Shown piece by piece: positions 1 through 11,262 of a stretch of DNA of 64,000 nt (within the stretch, counting starts at the first letter, position 1; each line of letters opens with the position of its first letter). Origin of the DNA: Myrmaecium sp. VS I D KN 1 (lineage: Eukaryota > Ascomycota > Dothideomycetes > Valsariales > Valsariaceae); the NCBI GenBank assembly GCA_019775845.1, contig JADQAV010000008.1:186001-250000 (forward strand), written 5' to 3'. Under the pieces are notes generated by a model that did no database searches, was not told the origin of the DNA, and saw only the letters and a list, made by a program, of their open reading frames with translations. The position numbers were made by a program, and so were the translations under genes.

Positions 1-1090
1 CTTCCACATTCTCATCCCGGAGGCCGGGGTGGAAGAGGCCAGGGAGCTTCCAGCTCCCAAAGTAGTAGAGGAGGGTAAGTAATTTCTTGTTAAATATATA
101 TAATTTACTAATTTTTACCTCTAGATCGAAAAGAAAGTATTCCTTACTAAAAATAAGAGTTTTCACGTCTTTTACGAGAAACTAACTTGCCGGACGTAAT
201 TTAAAAACTCACCTTATTTTCTAGAAAAGTTGGTATAAGCCCACCCAGGCTTATAGGAAGAGATAATCAGTAGGGCTACTAATTCTTTTTAGGGCGCTAT
301 AATAGAGCTTTAGTTAAGTAAGAAGGGGGCTCTGCCTACGGTAAGTTTTTATTATTTTCTTAGTTTTTATATTGATAGAGATAATAGAAATATTACTATC
401 AGATCTCTAAAATAGTGGTTAATACTAGACCAGTATTATACTGGATATTTGAGCAGCTATTTAGACCTTTTTCAATGGCTAAAGTAAGTACATTTCACGT
501 TTTTTACGAGAGATTTTACTAATTTCTCGTTTCTACGCCAGCGAGACACACGACGTAGCGTAGGACATCAACGCCATCCGACGAGCTCCACGATAGGATA
601 GCATCTTTCATAAACTCCGCGCTGGAGGGCTTGACCCGCGACTCCGGCAGGTTCGACCGGATCCATGACGCCCTGGCCGAAACGGATTATCAGGGACGTC
701 GGGCGAAGGTCGTCCTGACCAGTTAGTCCCCGATCGTATCGTTCGTAATGAGCATTATGCTGCTCGGATCTATTCCGCTGGCTGCGTGGCGCGCATCTGG
801 GCAGGCATGGGCCGCGCCCGCCGGGTAGGCTATACCTATTTATCACGCGCGAGGATCAGCCGCCCTTCCTCGTAGAAGCGTGGCGGAGGGCATTACCCTC
901 AATCTTGCTTCACATCCTCCTCGCGGAACCGCACCCAGACCCCGGCAAATAGGAGCAATACCTATACCGGGTCTATCGACTGGGCCAGCAAAACCCTCGC
1001 GTCTACCAGTACGCCCTCTACAATGGAGGCTCGAGCATCGATCAAGGGCGAAAGACACGCGTCAGCCACGGTTCGCCAGACCGTAAAACA
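1..1090 (+). pseudogene. SNF2-type helicase C-terminal relic, copy 1
   Basis: The window opens inside a plus-strand reading frame (bases 2-75, containing HILIPEAGVEEARELPAP) that stops at a GTAAGT donor. AT-rich DNA follows. Bases 481-540 look like an intron (GTAAGT, TTTACTAAT branch, CCAG end). From about 600 a frame reads GRFDRIHDALAETD, then KVVLTS..SPIVSFVMS (about 706-750), GITLNLA (about 888-910) and RVYRLGQQNP (968-997). These match, in the right order, helicase motifs IV, V and VI of SNF2 ATPases (KVVIFSQ.., GG.GLNL, R.HR.GQ). SNF2 proteins are ATP-driven DNA translocases in nuclear chromatin or repair complexes. An in-frame TAG sits in the first motif, where a glutamine is usual (a C-to-T change), and the last motifs need frame changes, so this is a decayed copy. 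The family call rests on motif order only. Confidence 0.5.
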
Positions 1091-1165
1091 AGGATGGAAG
1101 GAGCCTTTCCATGTGCGCGCTCGGCGTGATGCGAGGGGGCTTACTCCGCGGCTTTACTTTTCGCG

Positions 1166-1283
1166 GGAGGGCCTTTGGGTCCTCGCCTATCTTCATGTCT
1201 TCCTAGTCGGGAGATTTACCTGCTGGAGGGCCTTTGGGTCCTCGCGTATCTGCATGTCTTCCTGGTCGGAAGGTTCGCCTGCT
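1166..1283. repeat. 59-bp tandem duplication
   Basis: Two head-to-tail copies of a 59-bp unit, 1166-1224 and 1225-1283, differ at only a few bases; each begins GGAGGGCCTTTGGGTCCTCG. The period is not a multiple of three, so the duplication shifts any reading frame through it. It lies just downstream of the helicase relic and probably arose by local slippage. Confidence 0.9.
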
Positions 1284-1599
1284 GGGTTGGCATCCGACTA
1301 TGGAACCCACTGCGCGCCCAAGTACGTTGTATCGGTGTATTAGGTCTGCATAATTACGAGGACGGACTGCGTGTACCTTGAGAGGCGAGCAGGGTGCTGC
1401 CTCCCCAGGCCGACCATTTCTGCGACATCCTTTACGCACCTATATTCTTATACAACAAGAAGGCTTACCTGCTAGCTCCTGTTGAGGTCCGTTTCTGACT
1501 GAGGATCATGGATATACTGCGCGGGATGCAGAGCATATCGTGACTTCACGGAGATTTACTGAGAGAACCAGGGCAGAGAGGCCGTTAAATATACTGTTA

Positions 1600-2320
1600 C
1601 CTGTACGGTCTTTTTCTCTTACCCGGTGCACCGGGGCATGGCACTGGACGTCACCTATGAAATCCTCCTCAACTATAACCACAGTAGAATCCATACCTTG
1701 GGCTTTCGAGACGAGAACTATCGTCCTCTACAGCTCCCGTGCGCCATACTCTCTATATATAAGAATTGGCCAGCCTCGCTCCATCGCCGAAGTACCCGCA
1801 ACTAAGGGCAATTTTATGCTAGCTCGGGACGTCCACGGTCGTGTTGGACATTACTAACGGAGATGTGCCCTCCCGGCGACGTCGCACGTATCTGGACCGG
1901 CATATTGCGCACGCGGCTGCCCGGTAACGCAGCGTATTCGGAGTATCGTTCTAACGGATTTAAATGTTGGGCTTATTCGAAGACGGATATATCGTTAGTT
2001 TCGAAAGCTAGGTCGGCGTGTGCTCACTGCCGTACTCGTACGAAGGCCTATTCGAACTCCACGCGTAAGCGGTAGGTTCGTCGGTCGAATCGATCCCCGC
2101 CCCCGCATCATCTTTTCCGAGCAGGAGGACCAACCCCCACCTCGCTTCGTCATCGCAACCCCGATGAAATGCCGCCAAAGAGATTGCGCCAAACTGGAAG
2201 AGCAGTTTCTCTACCGGGTCAGGTACCCCCTTGCTCAGCAGAACCCGCACCTTTTTTAGTCCTTTCCCTATAACCGCCGGTTTTCCATTGTGGAGGGCAG
2301 GAGTAAATTCCATCCTCTCG
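1600..2320 (+). pseudogene. SNF2-type helicase relic, copy 2
   Basis: Near 2200-2250 a plus-strand frame reads LEEQFLYRVRYPLAQQNP. This is a diverged version of the EEQYLYRVYRLGQQNP segment of copy 1 (motif VI region). Upstream, around 1630, a short stretch GAWHWTS resembles a stretch AWHWILV near 3020, which could be another piece of the same family. Frames are broken and no continuous gene can be drawn. I see the motif similarity; calling it part of a tandem set of helicase relics is inference. Confidence 0.4.
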
Positions 2321-2439
2321 CGCCCGATTGGTCGCGAGGAAACTAAACGGTGTGGTCGGATCTCCTTACCCCAAGTATTCAGATACGGCTTTTCTAGCTT
2401 CCCCTCGGTATATATAGTCGCTGGCGACCCTGATCGAGC

Positions 2440-2684
2440 CGTATCCGGACCATGGTAAGCAGGAGTAATACCTGTAGCGCATTTATCGGCTCGGTCAGAT
2501 GAACCCGCGGGTTGATCAGACCGTCCTCTTCAACGGTTCCTCACGCATCGGACGGGGAATTGTCAGCGTTCACGGGACCAAGGCCGACGCTTCGGCGATC
2601 GTGCGGGAGACGGTGAGGGCCGACGACGGCGACGTCGAGGAGCCAGTCGTCGCGGTTGCCGACCTGATGGAGGACGTGGTATGA
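2440..2684 (+). pseudogene. SNF2-type helicase relic, copy 3 (C-terminal end)
   Basis: The frame reads RIYRLGQMNPRV at 2478-2513, matching RVYRLGQQNPRV of copy 1, and continues open to a stop at 2684 with an acidic end (ETVRADDGDVEEPVV). A TAG lies just before the motif (2475-2477). The nucleotide match with copy 1 starts at AGGAG(C/T)AATACCT, so these are paralogous DNA segments and not chance motifs. This copy keeps what looks like the natural C terminus of the protein. Confidence 0.45.
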
Positions 2685-2689
2685 GGGTT

Positions 2690-5100
2690 ATGCCTTCGGG
2701 TTTCTTTCGTCGTGGGTGTACCTGTTCTTTTCTGGCCGTGGTTTAGGGGTTAGCGCTTTCGTCGATCGTGGGCTGCTCCTATATTACTCACTTATAGGTG
2801 TTATTCCTTACTTATAATAACTATCATATAAAGTCCTCTGTCCGGCCCTAATAATAGTTATTCTTCTTAATACTCCTTTTTTCTTTTAGGCCCGGCCTAG
2901 TAGTTAAATTATTAGTAGTGATTTCTTATTATGCCGGTCATGCACCAGCCAAACGCAGTATATCTTAGCCGCTTTACATTCCCCGCCGTTCTTATTTCAA
3001 TGAAGTTACGCCCCGCATGGCACTGGATCCTAGTGATGAATAACCCCAGTATCTACATTATTAGGCTTCGGACACTCGCCGATTTTCCCTTCAGAAGAAC
3101 CTCAAACAGTGTTACCCGAACCGACGGGTTGGCCATCATCTGGCCGATGACCTGCGTCACTGTTGTCGATAACTTGGCCATCCGCGCCAGTAGAACCTGC
3201 GCTCGAGTCCGCGAACAGTCCAAAGGCTGGTATACGAGATCCCACCTTCTGTTAAGCGAGCTGTGTGTTGCAGACGGCTCAAATATCTTAGATAGCGTTC
3301 CTTCCTATCATAAAGCCACCTTAATATCCTCCGTTGATCGGGAGAAGAGAAAGCAACGGTTACACTTAGTGCAATCATCCCGCTCACCGGACGGTATGTG
3401 AGATCAGCGGTGGAGAGTTGTGCTCATTCGCGGGGTGATACTATGAGATTTTACGAGAGAACGTATCTGACAATCGGCCTTCTCATCGAACATGAATCGA
3501 CTCCACAGTCGGAATTCAACAAAATAAATCGACCGGTTGAAATGCTTTATCTACTACATGACGAACCTTTCGACTGCGAAGTTGATATACGGCATCGGTA
3601 AGCAACATCAACCCGTGATATGCCCGTTCGCAACAATTTGACCCACTAGGCTCGATGTAGGGCTCATGTGGGTGGATATGTTCTTTACTATTGGATTATA
3701 TAGCTATGTTGTGCGTACCAGGGGCAGATCGCCGCAGGATGACGGAGACAACAGCTTCCATCGCTTTGCTAGCCAAGATCTCGAATGAATCAACGCGGTC
3801 CTCCCGTCTTCTCATCGTACAGCTTCAGATAGTGTTTTCTAACTCCAGCCTACCTAATTCGAATATAAGGATATAATCGCGCCCAGACATGGAGTGGCCA
3901 GCGATAATCTGTCACGCCCGCACAATCAGGAGATTGGCTATGACCCAGAGCAACGCCAGCCCGGCGGATCTCCTTCAAGGTGCACAAGCGACAATATCTC
4001 ATGTTCTTCGCCCTTTCGCTTGACCTGTGCTGTAAAGCGGCACATTTACCCAATCCAAGGAAGAGATCGATAGCTCGTTCCATTGTCCCGCTTTTAGTTT
4101 GCAACACTGCGCTACGTGACCAAGCAAGTCAGATAGGTCTGGGGACCACTAATACAATGCTTCTCATGCGCCGTGCTGTTCCGTGGGTTTGCCTCACCGT
4201 TCCTTCTCGACACCGCTTCGACTAAACCCGATATTCATCTGATGTCGCCGCAACGAGGCCGTCGACTTCATAGTTATAAGAGCGGAGAGTATATGTAGCC
4301 CTCAAGCTTATGCAACGCGGCAAGGCTCATTCTGTAGGGAGTAGGTTGCTGTAAACCCCCTGAGGACTTGAATTAAGGGCAACTTCGAGCAGATCTCGCC
4401 TTGCTAATGGAGTACTGTCGCAGACAAGGAACATACCGAGATGCCGATTACTGCTCAAACCAGAGAGGATGCGACGGGTTGGTCGAAGACCCATCTGGCA
4501 GAAGCAATAACCTAGCCCATTCTCTCGTTCTACATAGTCGACGATCTCGCTCAACTTGGCGAATGGAGCTTAGTCAATAGCTAAACACAGATTTTTCCAG
4601 GGCTACTATGCGCTGAGATGGTTGCCTAGACAAGGGACATTCTCCGTTTTGTCTCAACTGTTCAGATCTCTATTTATGAATTCGAGATCGAAGTCCACCA
4701 TAAAGCTCCACTATGTCTAAGCTGTTACGTAGTTCGATATTCTCCTCTCTTGTCGCTTATTTCGCACAATTCATTCTTGACGTAGAAAGGCTCTTCTTCT
4801 AGGGTTTCGGTGGGGTTTGCAGGAACTGCTCGAGATGTCCGAACATGTATAGCAGGAGGGGGTCGCCGGCGTCTGATCAGATCGTGCGCAGAGGTGTTTT
4901 GAAGCAGTTCAAGCAATGCAAAGCCACTTTACATGAGGCAATCGGCTATGCAGGAGCCCAGCAGTAGCTAGATAACCCAATGAAGTCGAATTAAATCTAT
5001 CCCTGTATCCGTCACAGTAATCACGATAGTAATAAAGAAGAATAGCAGTGGATGTAGCTCAATCGCTTTCTTCGTCGCTTGACCAAGAGTCGAGAAGTCT
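2690..5100. other. Gene-poor stretch, possible relic frame near 2931-3401
   Basis: Bases about 2760-2925 are AT-rich and TA-rich, like a short RIP-mutated remnant. A plus-strand frame of 156 codons spans 2931-3401 and contains AWHWILV; it may be another decayed piece of the helicase family. From 3400 to 5100 I find no frame with splice sites, no RNA gene and no repeat worth naming. Confidence 0.4.
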
Positions 5101-5332
5101 AACTGAGACATCAGACGGGATGAATTGCGGCTAGTCACAGTGTCGTTCCTCCAAAAATCTTGTGCCTGTCATATCCCCCCATACAGGCAAACAAGAATAA
5201 GAAATCTGATAGATACTGCACCAAGCAAAAGAACTTCGGCACAGCCTCGAGAGGAGCCTTGGCATTCACTCTATAAAGCAGTCCTTCAGGCAGTCTTCTT
5301 CCTTTCCTCCTCTTCAGCATCGTCTCAAAGTC

Positions 5333-5760
5333 AAGATCGTGAGTACTATTTCCTTTCATTCTTGTTTCTGTTGCATGGAGCTGTATTAGTTCTTGAATTC
5401 TTCTTCATTGTCTGCCGCAATTTTCTTACCTATGCTAACCGTTCACTACCTTAGAGATCTCAGAGCAACAGGCAGCAGCAGCAGCAGCAGAAGCAACACC
5501 ACCACAACCACTACCACTCCTATCGCAACCGTTATACCTGCCACTACCACTACCACTACCACTGCCACTGCAACGACCACTACAACTATCACCACTTTCC
5601 CTCTCAGTAGCGCCGTTTCCCTGTGGAGATCGTAAGTACTATTTCCTCTACCCCTTGTTCACGTGGGATGAAGTCGAATTGCTTCCCCGATTCTTCCTTA
5701 ACTTCTACTGTAAGGCATCATATGCTAATCGTTCATCACTATAGAAGATCTCAGGACAAC
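5333..5760 (+). repeat. Duplicated intron-exon unit with CAG/CAC-rich exon
   Basis: Two intron-like segments, 5339-5454 (116 nt) and 5632-5744 (113 nt), share the same beginning (GTRAGTACTATTTCCT), the same branch region (TATGCTAAYCGTTCA) and the same flanks: AGATC before and AGATCTCAG followed by a CAACA run and AGC repeats after. The middle of each intron is diverged. Both have canonical GT/AG ends. Splicing both leaves one continuous frame from about 5125 to 6247 rich in Gln, Pro, Thr and His, but with no ATG at its beginning. The unit therefore looks like a tandem duplication of intron plus exon, perhaps in the leader of the gene at 5859. Confidence 0.6.
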
Positions 5761-5810
5761 AAGCGATAGCCGTAGCAGCAGCAGCACCACCACCACCATC
5801 ACCACCCACC

Positions 5811-5847
5811 CACACACACACACACACACGTATATATATATATATAC
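5811..5847. repeat. (CA)n(TA)n microsatellite
   Basis: A CA dinucleotide run passes directly into a TA run ending about a dozen bases before the ATG at 5859. The TA part could act as a TATA-like element, but it is too close to the ATG for a usual leader. Confidence 0.85.
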
Positions 5848-5858
5848 ATCCATTCAAA

Positions 5859-6230
5859 ATGCCCCACATCTCCCCCTCCGACCTCCGCACCCAAGCGCTC
5901 TACAAAGCCGAAGCCCAAGCCGCCGGCAAATGGGCCCGCGAGCTCGCCCCGGAGCTGCACGCCGAGCTCAATCGGCGCATGGCAGCCCGCAAAGCCCGGC
6001 GTGTGCGTCGCAAGGCGCTGAAACGCGCGCAGGCCGCAGCAGCGCGGATCGAGGCAAGGCTGGCGGCGGCCGCAAAGGCGGTCTGGACGACGGCCATGAA
6101 GGGGGTCATGGAGGAGTTGACGGCGGTTGTGTCGGGCGGCGATTGGAAGGGGAGGAAGATGTGGAGGAGGATGGTGCTTGTTGTTGGACAGAGAAAGAGG
6201 ATGGCGGGGAGTCGGTGGGATCAGAAGTGA
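5859..6230 (+). CDS. Small basic helical protein, unknown
   Basis: An intronless frame of 123 codons starts at an ATG in good context (CAAAATGCC). The product is Ala/Arg/Lys-rich: residues about 5-85 form a predicted long amphipathic helix (LNRRMAARKARRVRRKA, then ARIEARLAAAAKAVW). It has no signal peptide. Upstream lie two duplicated introns that could belong to its leader. The +2 frame of the same DNA is also open to 6247 and acidic (GEEDVEEDG), because the DNA is a GGAGGA-type purine tract; the true 3' half could use either frame. I recognise no family. The layout resembles the gene at 52650 (helical N-terminus, then an overlapping basic/acidic purine tract). Confidence 0.5.
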   Translation: MPHISPSDLRTQALYKAEAQAAGKWARELAPELHAELNRRMAARKARRVRRKALKRAQAAAARIEARLAAAAKAVWTTAMKGVMEELTAVVSGGDWKGRKMWRRMVLVVGQRKRMAGSRWDQK

Positions 6231-6247
6231 TGAGGATCAGAGCCTAA

Positions 6248-7460
6248 GTATGAGGATGAAGATGATGATGATGAAAACGATGACCACGACCATGACGATG
6301 ATGATGAAGAGCGCTACAACTGCTGCTTTGCAAGAGAAACCCTACCTTCTCAATGACGGCGCTAGCCTCGCGGTCGGCTGCCTCGGCGAGAGGGGAAAGA
6401 AAGTAAGTCCTTTTGGGGTGCTTTTTTTTGGTTCTTCTATTTAGCGACCTATGATGACTATCCAGAGCAGCAATCAGCTGCGGAGGCGCACTTACTGCCC
6501 TCCTGATGATGAATGAAAAATTTCGATTCCTTAATGGCTTCAGTGTGGATCTTGATCTGCTGTTACGTGTGAGATCTTGGTGTTCTCTCCTCCGTGACCT
6601 ACTTTTTATTCAAGCCAAGGTCGAGCATGCTTGCCAGCCTATAAGTTGCCCATGCCCTCAAGAATATAGTTGGTGAGATATAACCTCGGCTGACTTCCTT
6701 ACGATGTCAAACATGATTGCATGGTATAATCTGAGGTATCAAGCTCTTGTGTACAGCAACGGAGATCTCACCTCATAGGTAGAAGGCTTAACCTGGTCTA
6801 GAAGCACTACAAGCTGGACACATCTGGATATTCCAAACGGACGCATATAACCCGCAGCAAGAAGATCATACCAAAAGGGAACGAGACGCCGTGGGAGTCC
6901 TGTCACCGTGGAATTGCGTACCGTGGGTGCTTTGCTTGCTTGCCTAACACCGGCGGCGGATTATATGAAGGGAGCTTGGTGGGGAGCAGAGCATGGTCGG
7001 TTGGGTGTGGGAGCAAGGAAGGGGCTGGTTGGTGTTTGGAGACGCTGAAGCTGAATTTCTCATGCGCACAAATGGGTAGTTTGGTCAAAAATATAGTCGA
7101 TGAGGTCGGTCAATGGTTCAGAATTCCAATTTTGCTTTTTGTTTATCACGCTTCACGGACGAATTGCACGGGAACACTGAAAGTAGGAAAGAAGAGACTT
7201 CATAGCATTGATTTAGTCATTCCTAAACTGCTTTCGAGCAGTGATCAAAGTCATTTTTGACTGAATGAGAAGAAGATTCCGAGCACAAAGAAGGCATAAA
7301 GCCCGAATCCTTGTCGTGAACGACAAAGAAGCCTTGAAGTGATGAAAGTCACCATGAACGACGAACGCGACCACACCACACCAAAGAGACGTCTCCGCAA
7401 CTAACAAGCGACATAGTTGCATCTAGGTGAGCAGCAGCAGCCGACGACATCCATTCATCC
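6248..7460. other. No clear gene
   Basis: A GAT-rich low-complexity tract (about 6248-6310) is followed by a frame ending at a GTAAGT donor at 6400 (KSATTAALQEKPYLLNDGA upstream). It may be a 3' exon of the previous gene, with a possible intron end near 6465. From 6500 to 7460 I see no supported feature. Confidence 0.35.
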
Positions 7461-7466
7461 ATCCAT

Positions 7467-7868
7467 CTAACCGATCATGCTATGACGGGCACGATTAGGC
7501 GGGGTACGCGGACCGACAGTAGCGGCAGCAGCAGGAGCAGTCGGAACACCCTGCAAGCCCAAACCGACGCCGGTCTCGCCCTTGGTCTTGGTCGGGACAG
7601 CGACACTCTGAGGCCTCTTGCGAGTGAAAATGAAGCTGCTGCGAAGCGGGCGGGGGCCGCGAAGAAGCGGAGCCGGACGCGGGCCGCTGTGGGCCGGGGT
7701 CGGGGTGCGAGGTGCCATGTGGACGATGACGCGGGCGGGCACCTGGACGCCGGGGACGGGCTTTTTCTTTTTGAAGAGCTTCTTGATGACGGGGCCGAGA
7801 CCACACATCTGGGGGTGGGAAGGTGGTTAGTTTTGTCTGTGTATGACGGGGAAAGGTTTGTTTACCAT
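7467..7868 (-). CDS. Small basic proline-rich protein; the ATG is its own exon
   Basis: Exon 2 (7808 down to 7467) encodes 113 residues beginning MCGLGPVIKKLFKKKKPVPG. It is rich in Lys, Arg and Pro, with no signal peptide or membrane segment. The base before exon 2 is a perfect acceptor (CACCCCCAG), preceded by a CTAAC branch. Reading back, a GTAAAC donor follows directly after an ATG at 7868-7866, so exon 1 coding sequence can be the start codon alone (intron 7809-7865, 57 nt) and the protein would begin Met-Met-Cys. If unspliced, the second ATG can serve. The basic cluster near the N terminus suggests nucleic-acid or membrane-surface binding, but I know no family that fits. Confidence 0.55.
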
Positions 7869-8712
7869 TTCGGTGCTTGGTTCTTGAGATTTGACTTGAG
7901 TGAAGCGAGAGTTGACCGTGAAATGAGGTGTCTGTGGTATATCAGTCGATGGTGAAGTACGTCGAAGTAGGAAGTGCATCTGTACCTTGAGGGTGCTTGA
8001 CAGTGGACGGCGGTTCAGAAGTTCGGAGACGACGTGGTACGGTGAGAGAGACTGGTGAAGAAGAAGAAAGCAGACGGGAAGAGGTGGGAGGGACATGATT
8101 TAGGTAGGAGACGAAGGTGATGATTAGTCACCGAAGAAGCGAAGAAGCGACGCCAGAGATTACTGCGCTGACCAGCCGTGGGTCACATGTCAGCTGTAAT
8201 TACTCGGGAAGTCTGCCTTCCACCGCTTTTGCTTGGGGTCTCAAGGGGCGTTGCTGTAGAAGCCCGAGTATATGTTCTTACTCACCGCCCAATGATTCGG
8301 GGCGAATCGATTCTTTCTTCTTCATTGATGCTTTGCTGTGATGAAGAACGGGGATATCGCCTCTTGCTAATGCGTAGATGCTCTCTGTGTTACTACCTAT
8401 AGTGATGGATTTCCTTTCTTCCTTAGCTAGTGAAGCTCTATCACTACAGCATACACATCCAAAACGGATAGGCACTTTGGCACTGCCAACTGGACACTGT
8501 CTCGCAACCTCTCTGAGACATTACCGGCACTAGCCTAACCCGCGTTGCCAATGTTTCTGACCGCCAGTTTGCCCTCCAGTTCTCTGCCGTCCATCAGACA
8601 ATCCCTCTCCTCCCATCGGCGCTCCTCTGCTCAAGCAAAAGTCATATCATCTCCAATCCACAGACCTGATCAAGCACCTCTATATTCCTCCTATAGCAGC
8701 ATCCTCTCCACA

Positions 8713-9114
8713 ATGCTACCCTACGAATGGTTCGTCCTCGTCCTTCTAGCCATCTGGATCGGCTATCGTATCGGCCTCAGCGCGCAAGACAGAGATTACG
8801 GCGGGGTTTTGAGGGAAGAAGGTATTAGATCCACCACTGCGAGGTACCTACCTAGTACTTGTACTGACGAAGAGAAGGCGAACAGGGACGGTGGGCTCGC
8901 TGATGTCCTCTATCTACGCGACGCCTTTCGACTGTGCGGCTTCACCTGTTCACGAGAGCTCTATTCGACGTCGCTTTTACGCCCTCGATCCCTGATATCT
9001 TCATCCGGTCATATCATTCTATTCGACGACTTTTTTTCGGTGGCGACTTCCAGATCGAGACACCTCTCTCTGCCTCAGGCACTGCGGGCAGCCTTGTTCA
9101 TCCAACGACGATGA
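8713..9114 (+). CDS. Small membrane-anchored protein, unknown
   Basis: The ATG at 8713 opens a frame with one clear hydrophobic segment at residues 5-20 (EWFVLVLLAIWIGYRIGL), followed by a charged stretch (QDRDYGGVLREEG). The single-exon reading runs 133 codons to 9114. Downstream of residue 45 there is a possible donor (AG|GTACCT), and a second frame to 9149 (FTRALFDVAFTPSIPDIF) looks more protein-like, so the 3' end may be spliced into that frame instead. A weak TATA-like element (CTCTATATT) lies about 35 bp upstream. The membrane anchor is the only property I can support. Confidence 0.45.
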   Translation: MLPYEWFVLVLLAIWIGYRIGLSAQDRDYGGVLREEGIRSTTARYLPSTCTDEEKANRDGGLADVLYLRDAFRLCGFTCSRELYSTSLLRPRSLISSSGHIILFDDFFSVATSRSRHLSLPQALRAALFIQRR

Positions 9115-11260
9115 GGTGCGAGTTCTGCTTCGTCGTGCTGGGGATATAGAGGGGCAAAATGGTGCTAATGCGGTTTGGATGAGCGTGTATACTCGCCATG
9201 GATGAGAAGTGATTTAAAGGCCCTTGAGCAGCTTCAAAAGACGCTTGGTTCGCGCGGCGCGTGGATTCTGCATTCGGTTCGTGCATGGCGGAGGAGAGGA
9301 ATACCTCACACTTGATAAAACAAAATCCGAGAGAAAACTATACATATCCGCCCAGTCCTCGTCAGGAATAAGAGGTGATAGACGCAGAAACGAGAAATGC
9401 TGACGCCGACAGGTACATACTACCGCAGAGCCTATGAAACAGACCGTACCAGACAATATGCTTTTGGGAAGAAGCGGAGAAATTACATCATTTACAGCCT
9501 CACACCAGATCTCAAACACCAAGGCCGACGCTCCTCCCCGGAAGTTCGGTCATTGAACAGCCTCGACAAAGTACAGTCCCACGATCTGTACTTAGCGACC
9601 TGTCTTCAGCTTATCATGTTCACGATCGACGATCGCTCATACACCGAAACAGCCCCCCGTCGTGGCGTGGACGAACAAGCTTTATCCCCATGAAGAAGAC
9701 GGCCCCTCAGGAACGGGCCCGTAGGAGCCTCTGCTCACGTCGGGAGAATGTTCTATCCGAAACACGCCCACGAGCGTCTTGCTGGGACTCGTGCCTCGCA
9801 CCGCCTGACCCATATTGCCTAGGGAGGTACCTAAAAACCCTACCTCCCTTCCATACGTTGACAGCCTGCCATGCTGCTACTAGAGCCTCGGAGCAGGTCG
9901 CTCCCGTCAGACTAGGCTTTGTGCGAAAGATCCAGCGCTCGACAGCTTGGTTCTCCCACCCATTCGCGGATCGTTCCTCTGGACGACAGAGTTCAGGATG
10001 GTCTACATTTGGTCCTCTCACCTTCTCCTCAACTTCATGACGGCCCCACAGGACACGGCGACGCAAGGTTGGATCTTCATGCTCCCTTGCTTGATCTGCG
10101 GACTGTCCGTGTCATCACTGTCCTGAGGCGGAGCTCATATGCGCTCTGGTGGCAGTTGGTGGCTCAGAAGTGGGGCTACTTAATGCCTCTCCGTCGAAAC
10201 GTTCAAAGTAAAGAAACAAGCCACAGAACAAGCAGTGTATCAAACGAAAGAGAGAAGAAAGAGTTCCCAAGTCTCTCATCAGACCGCGTGGACTGCGAAA
10301 GGAGCAATAAAATGGTTATTTCCAAAAGTAAGAAAAGGGAATGAGGAGCGAAGTACTCACGCCGTGCTAGACCTCTCTCTGTATAGTTTCATCTGACCAA
10401 ATGCCCCCGTAGGAGACAGGAGAAGATCTTGCTGCAGGATGAGCGGAACGGGAAGAGATATCTCGTGATCATGGGAATGGAATTGGAAAAGGCTCAGGTG
10501 CTTGGGGGCTTGGCTGAGGTTTGCTGGTTTGCGTCAACCTGTGGCAGCGTCTTTCTTTCATGGCTTTCACCAAGCTGTCCTTACAGTATTTTCCAGCTGC
10601 TGCAAACATGCCAGCCCAGCTCGACACACCCAGCTCACGGTGACATAAAGAGCAACATACGAGCCTAGCTCGGGAAAGGGCTACAGCTTCTCTGAAACAC
10701 CGTCACCGTCATGGGTATCTACAAGGGCAACCGGAAGGACAGCCTCTACGCTATTCTGTCACTCGATCCAAACCTTTACTGACTCAGTTGCCCGTTTGAA
10801 AGGCGGGCAGCAAAGCAAACGAAAGAATCAACCGACCGTGTCCACAGCATTAAGCTACAATCGCTGTTTACAGATGCTGTCTGACCAGCAGGAGGACTAA
10901 GCCGGTCTCTCACACTGATATCGTCCACGTCCTCAGGGAACACCGTGTCTATGCACCCTGAAGAACCGGCCGAAATTCAATGGCCGCGCCCTTAGGACCG
11001 GTTCGCAAACTGTGACGCTACCTAACATCCCTTCGCATCATACTTTCAGTGCTGAAAGACATGGGAGCAGGGCGCTCCTCTGCAGCGGCTATACCAGTCA
11101 AGCAATACCTGCGAGACCACGAAGTCACGACGAACTCCTTTAACCCGCTTCGACAACGAGTTCGGCGTATATTTCCCCCTGTGTCCGGCAGGCAGGACGT
11201 CTGCAGGACCGTGGACGTTGTCCGCTGCTACGTACAGACTCAGTATCCTGCGGTTTGCTC
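9115..11260. other. Ambiguous open frames, no supported gene
   Basis: Frames of 98-141 codons overlap on both strands (for example 9397-9693 plus, 9707-10066 minus, 9919-10344 plus). Most lack an ATG start or splice support, and none shows a motif I recognise. In DNA of this GC content such frames arise by chance. The stretch 10670-11040 has nothing notable. Confidence 0.4.
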
Positions 11261-11262
11261 CT

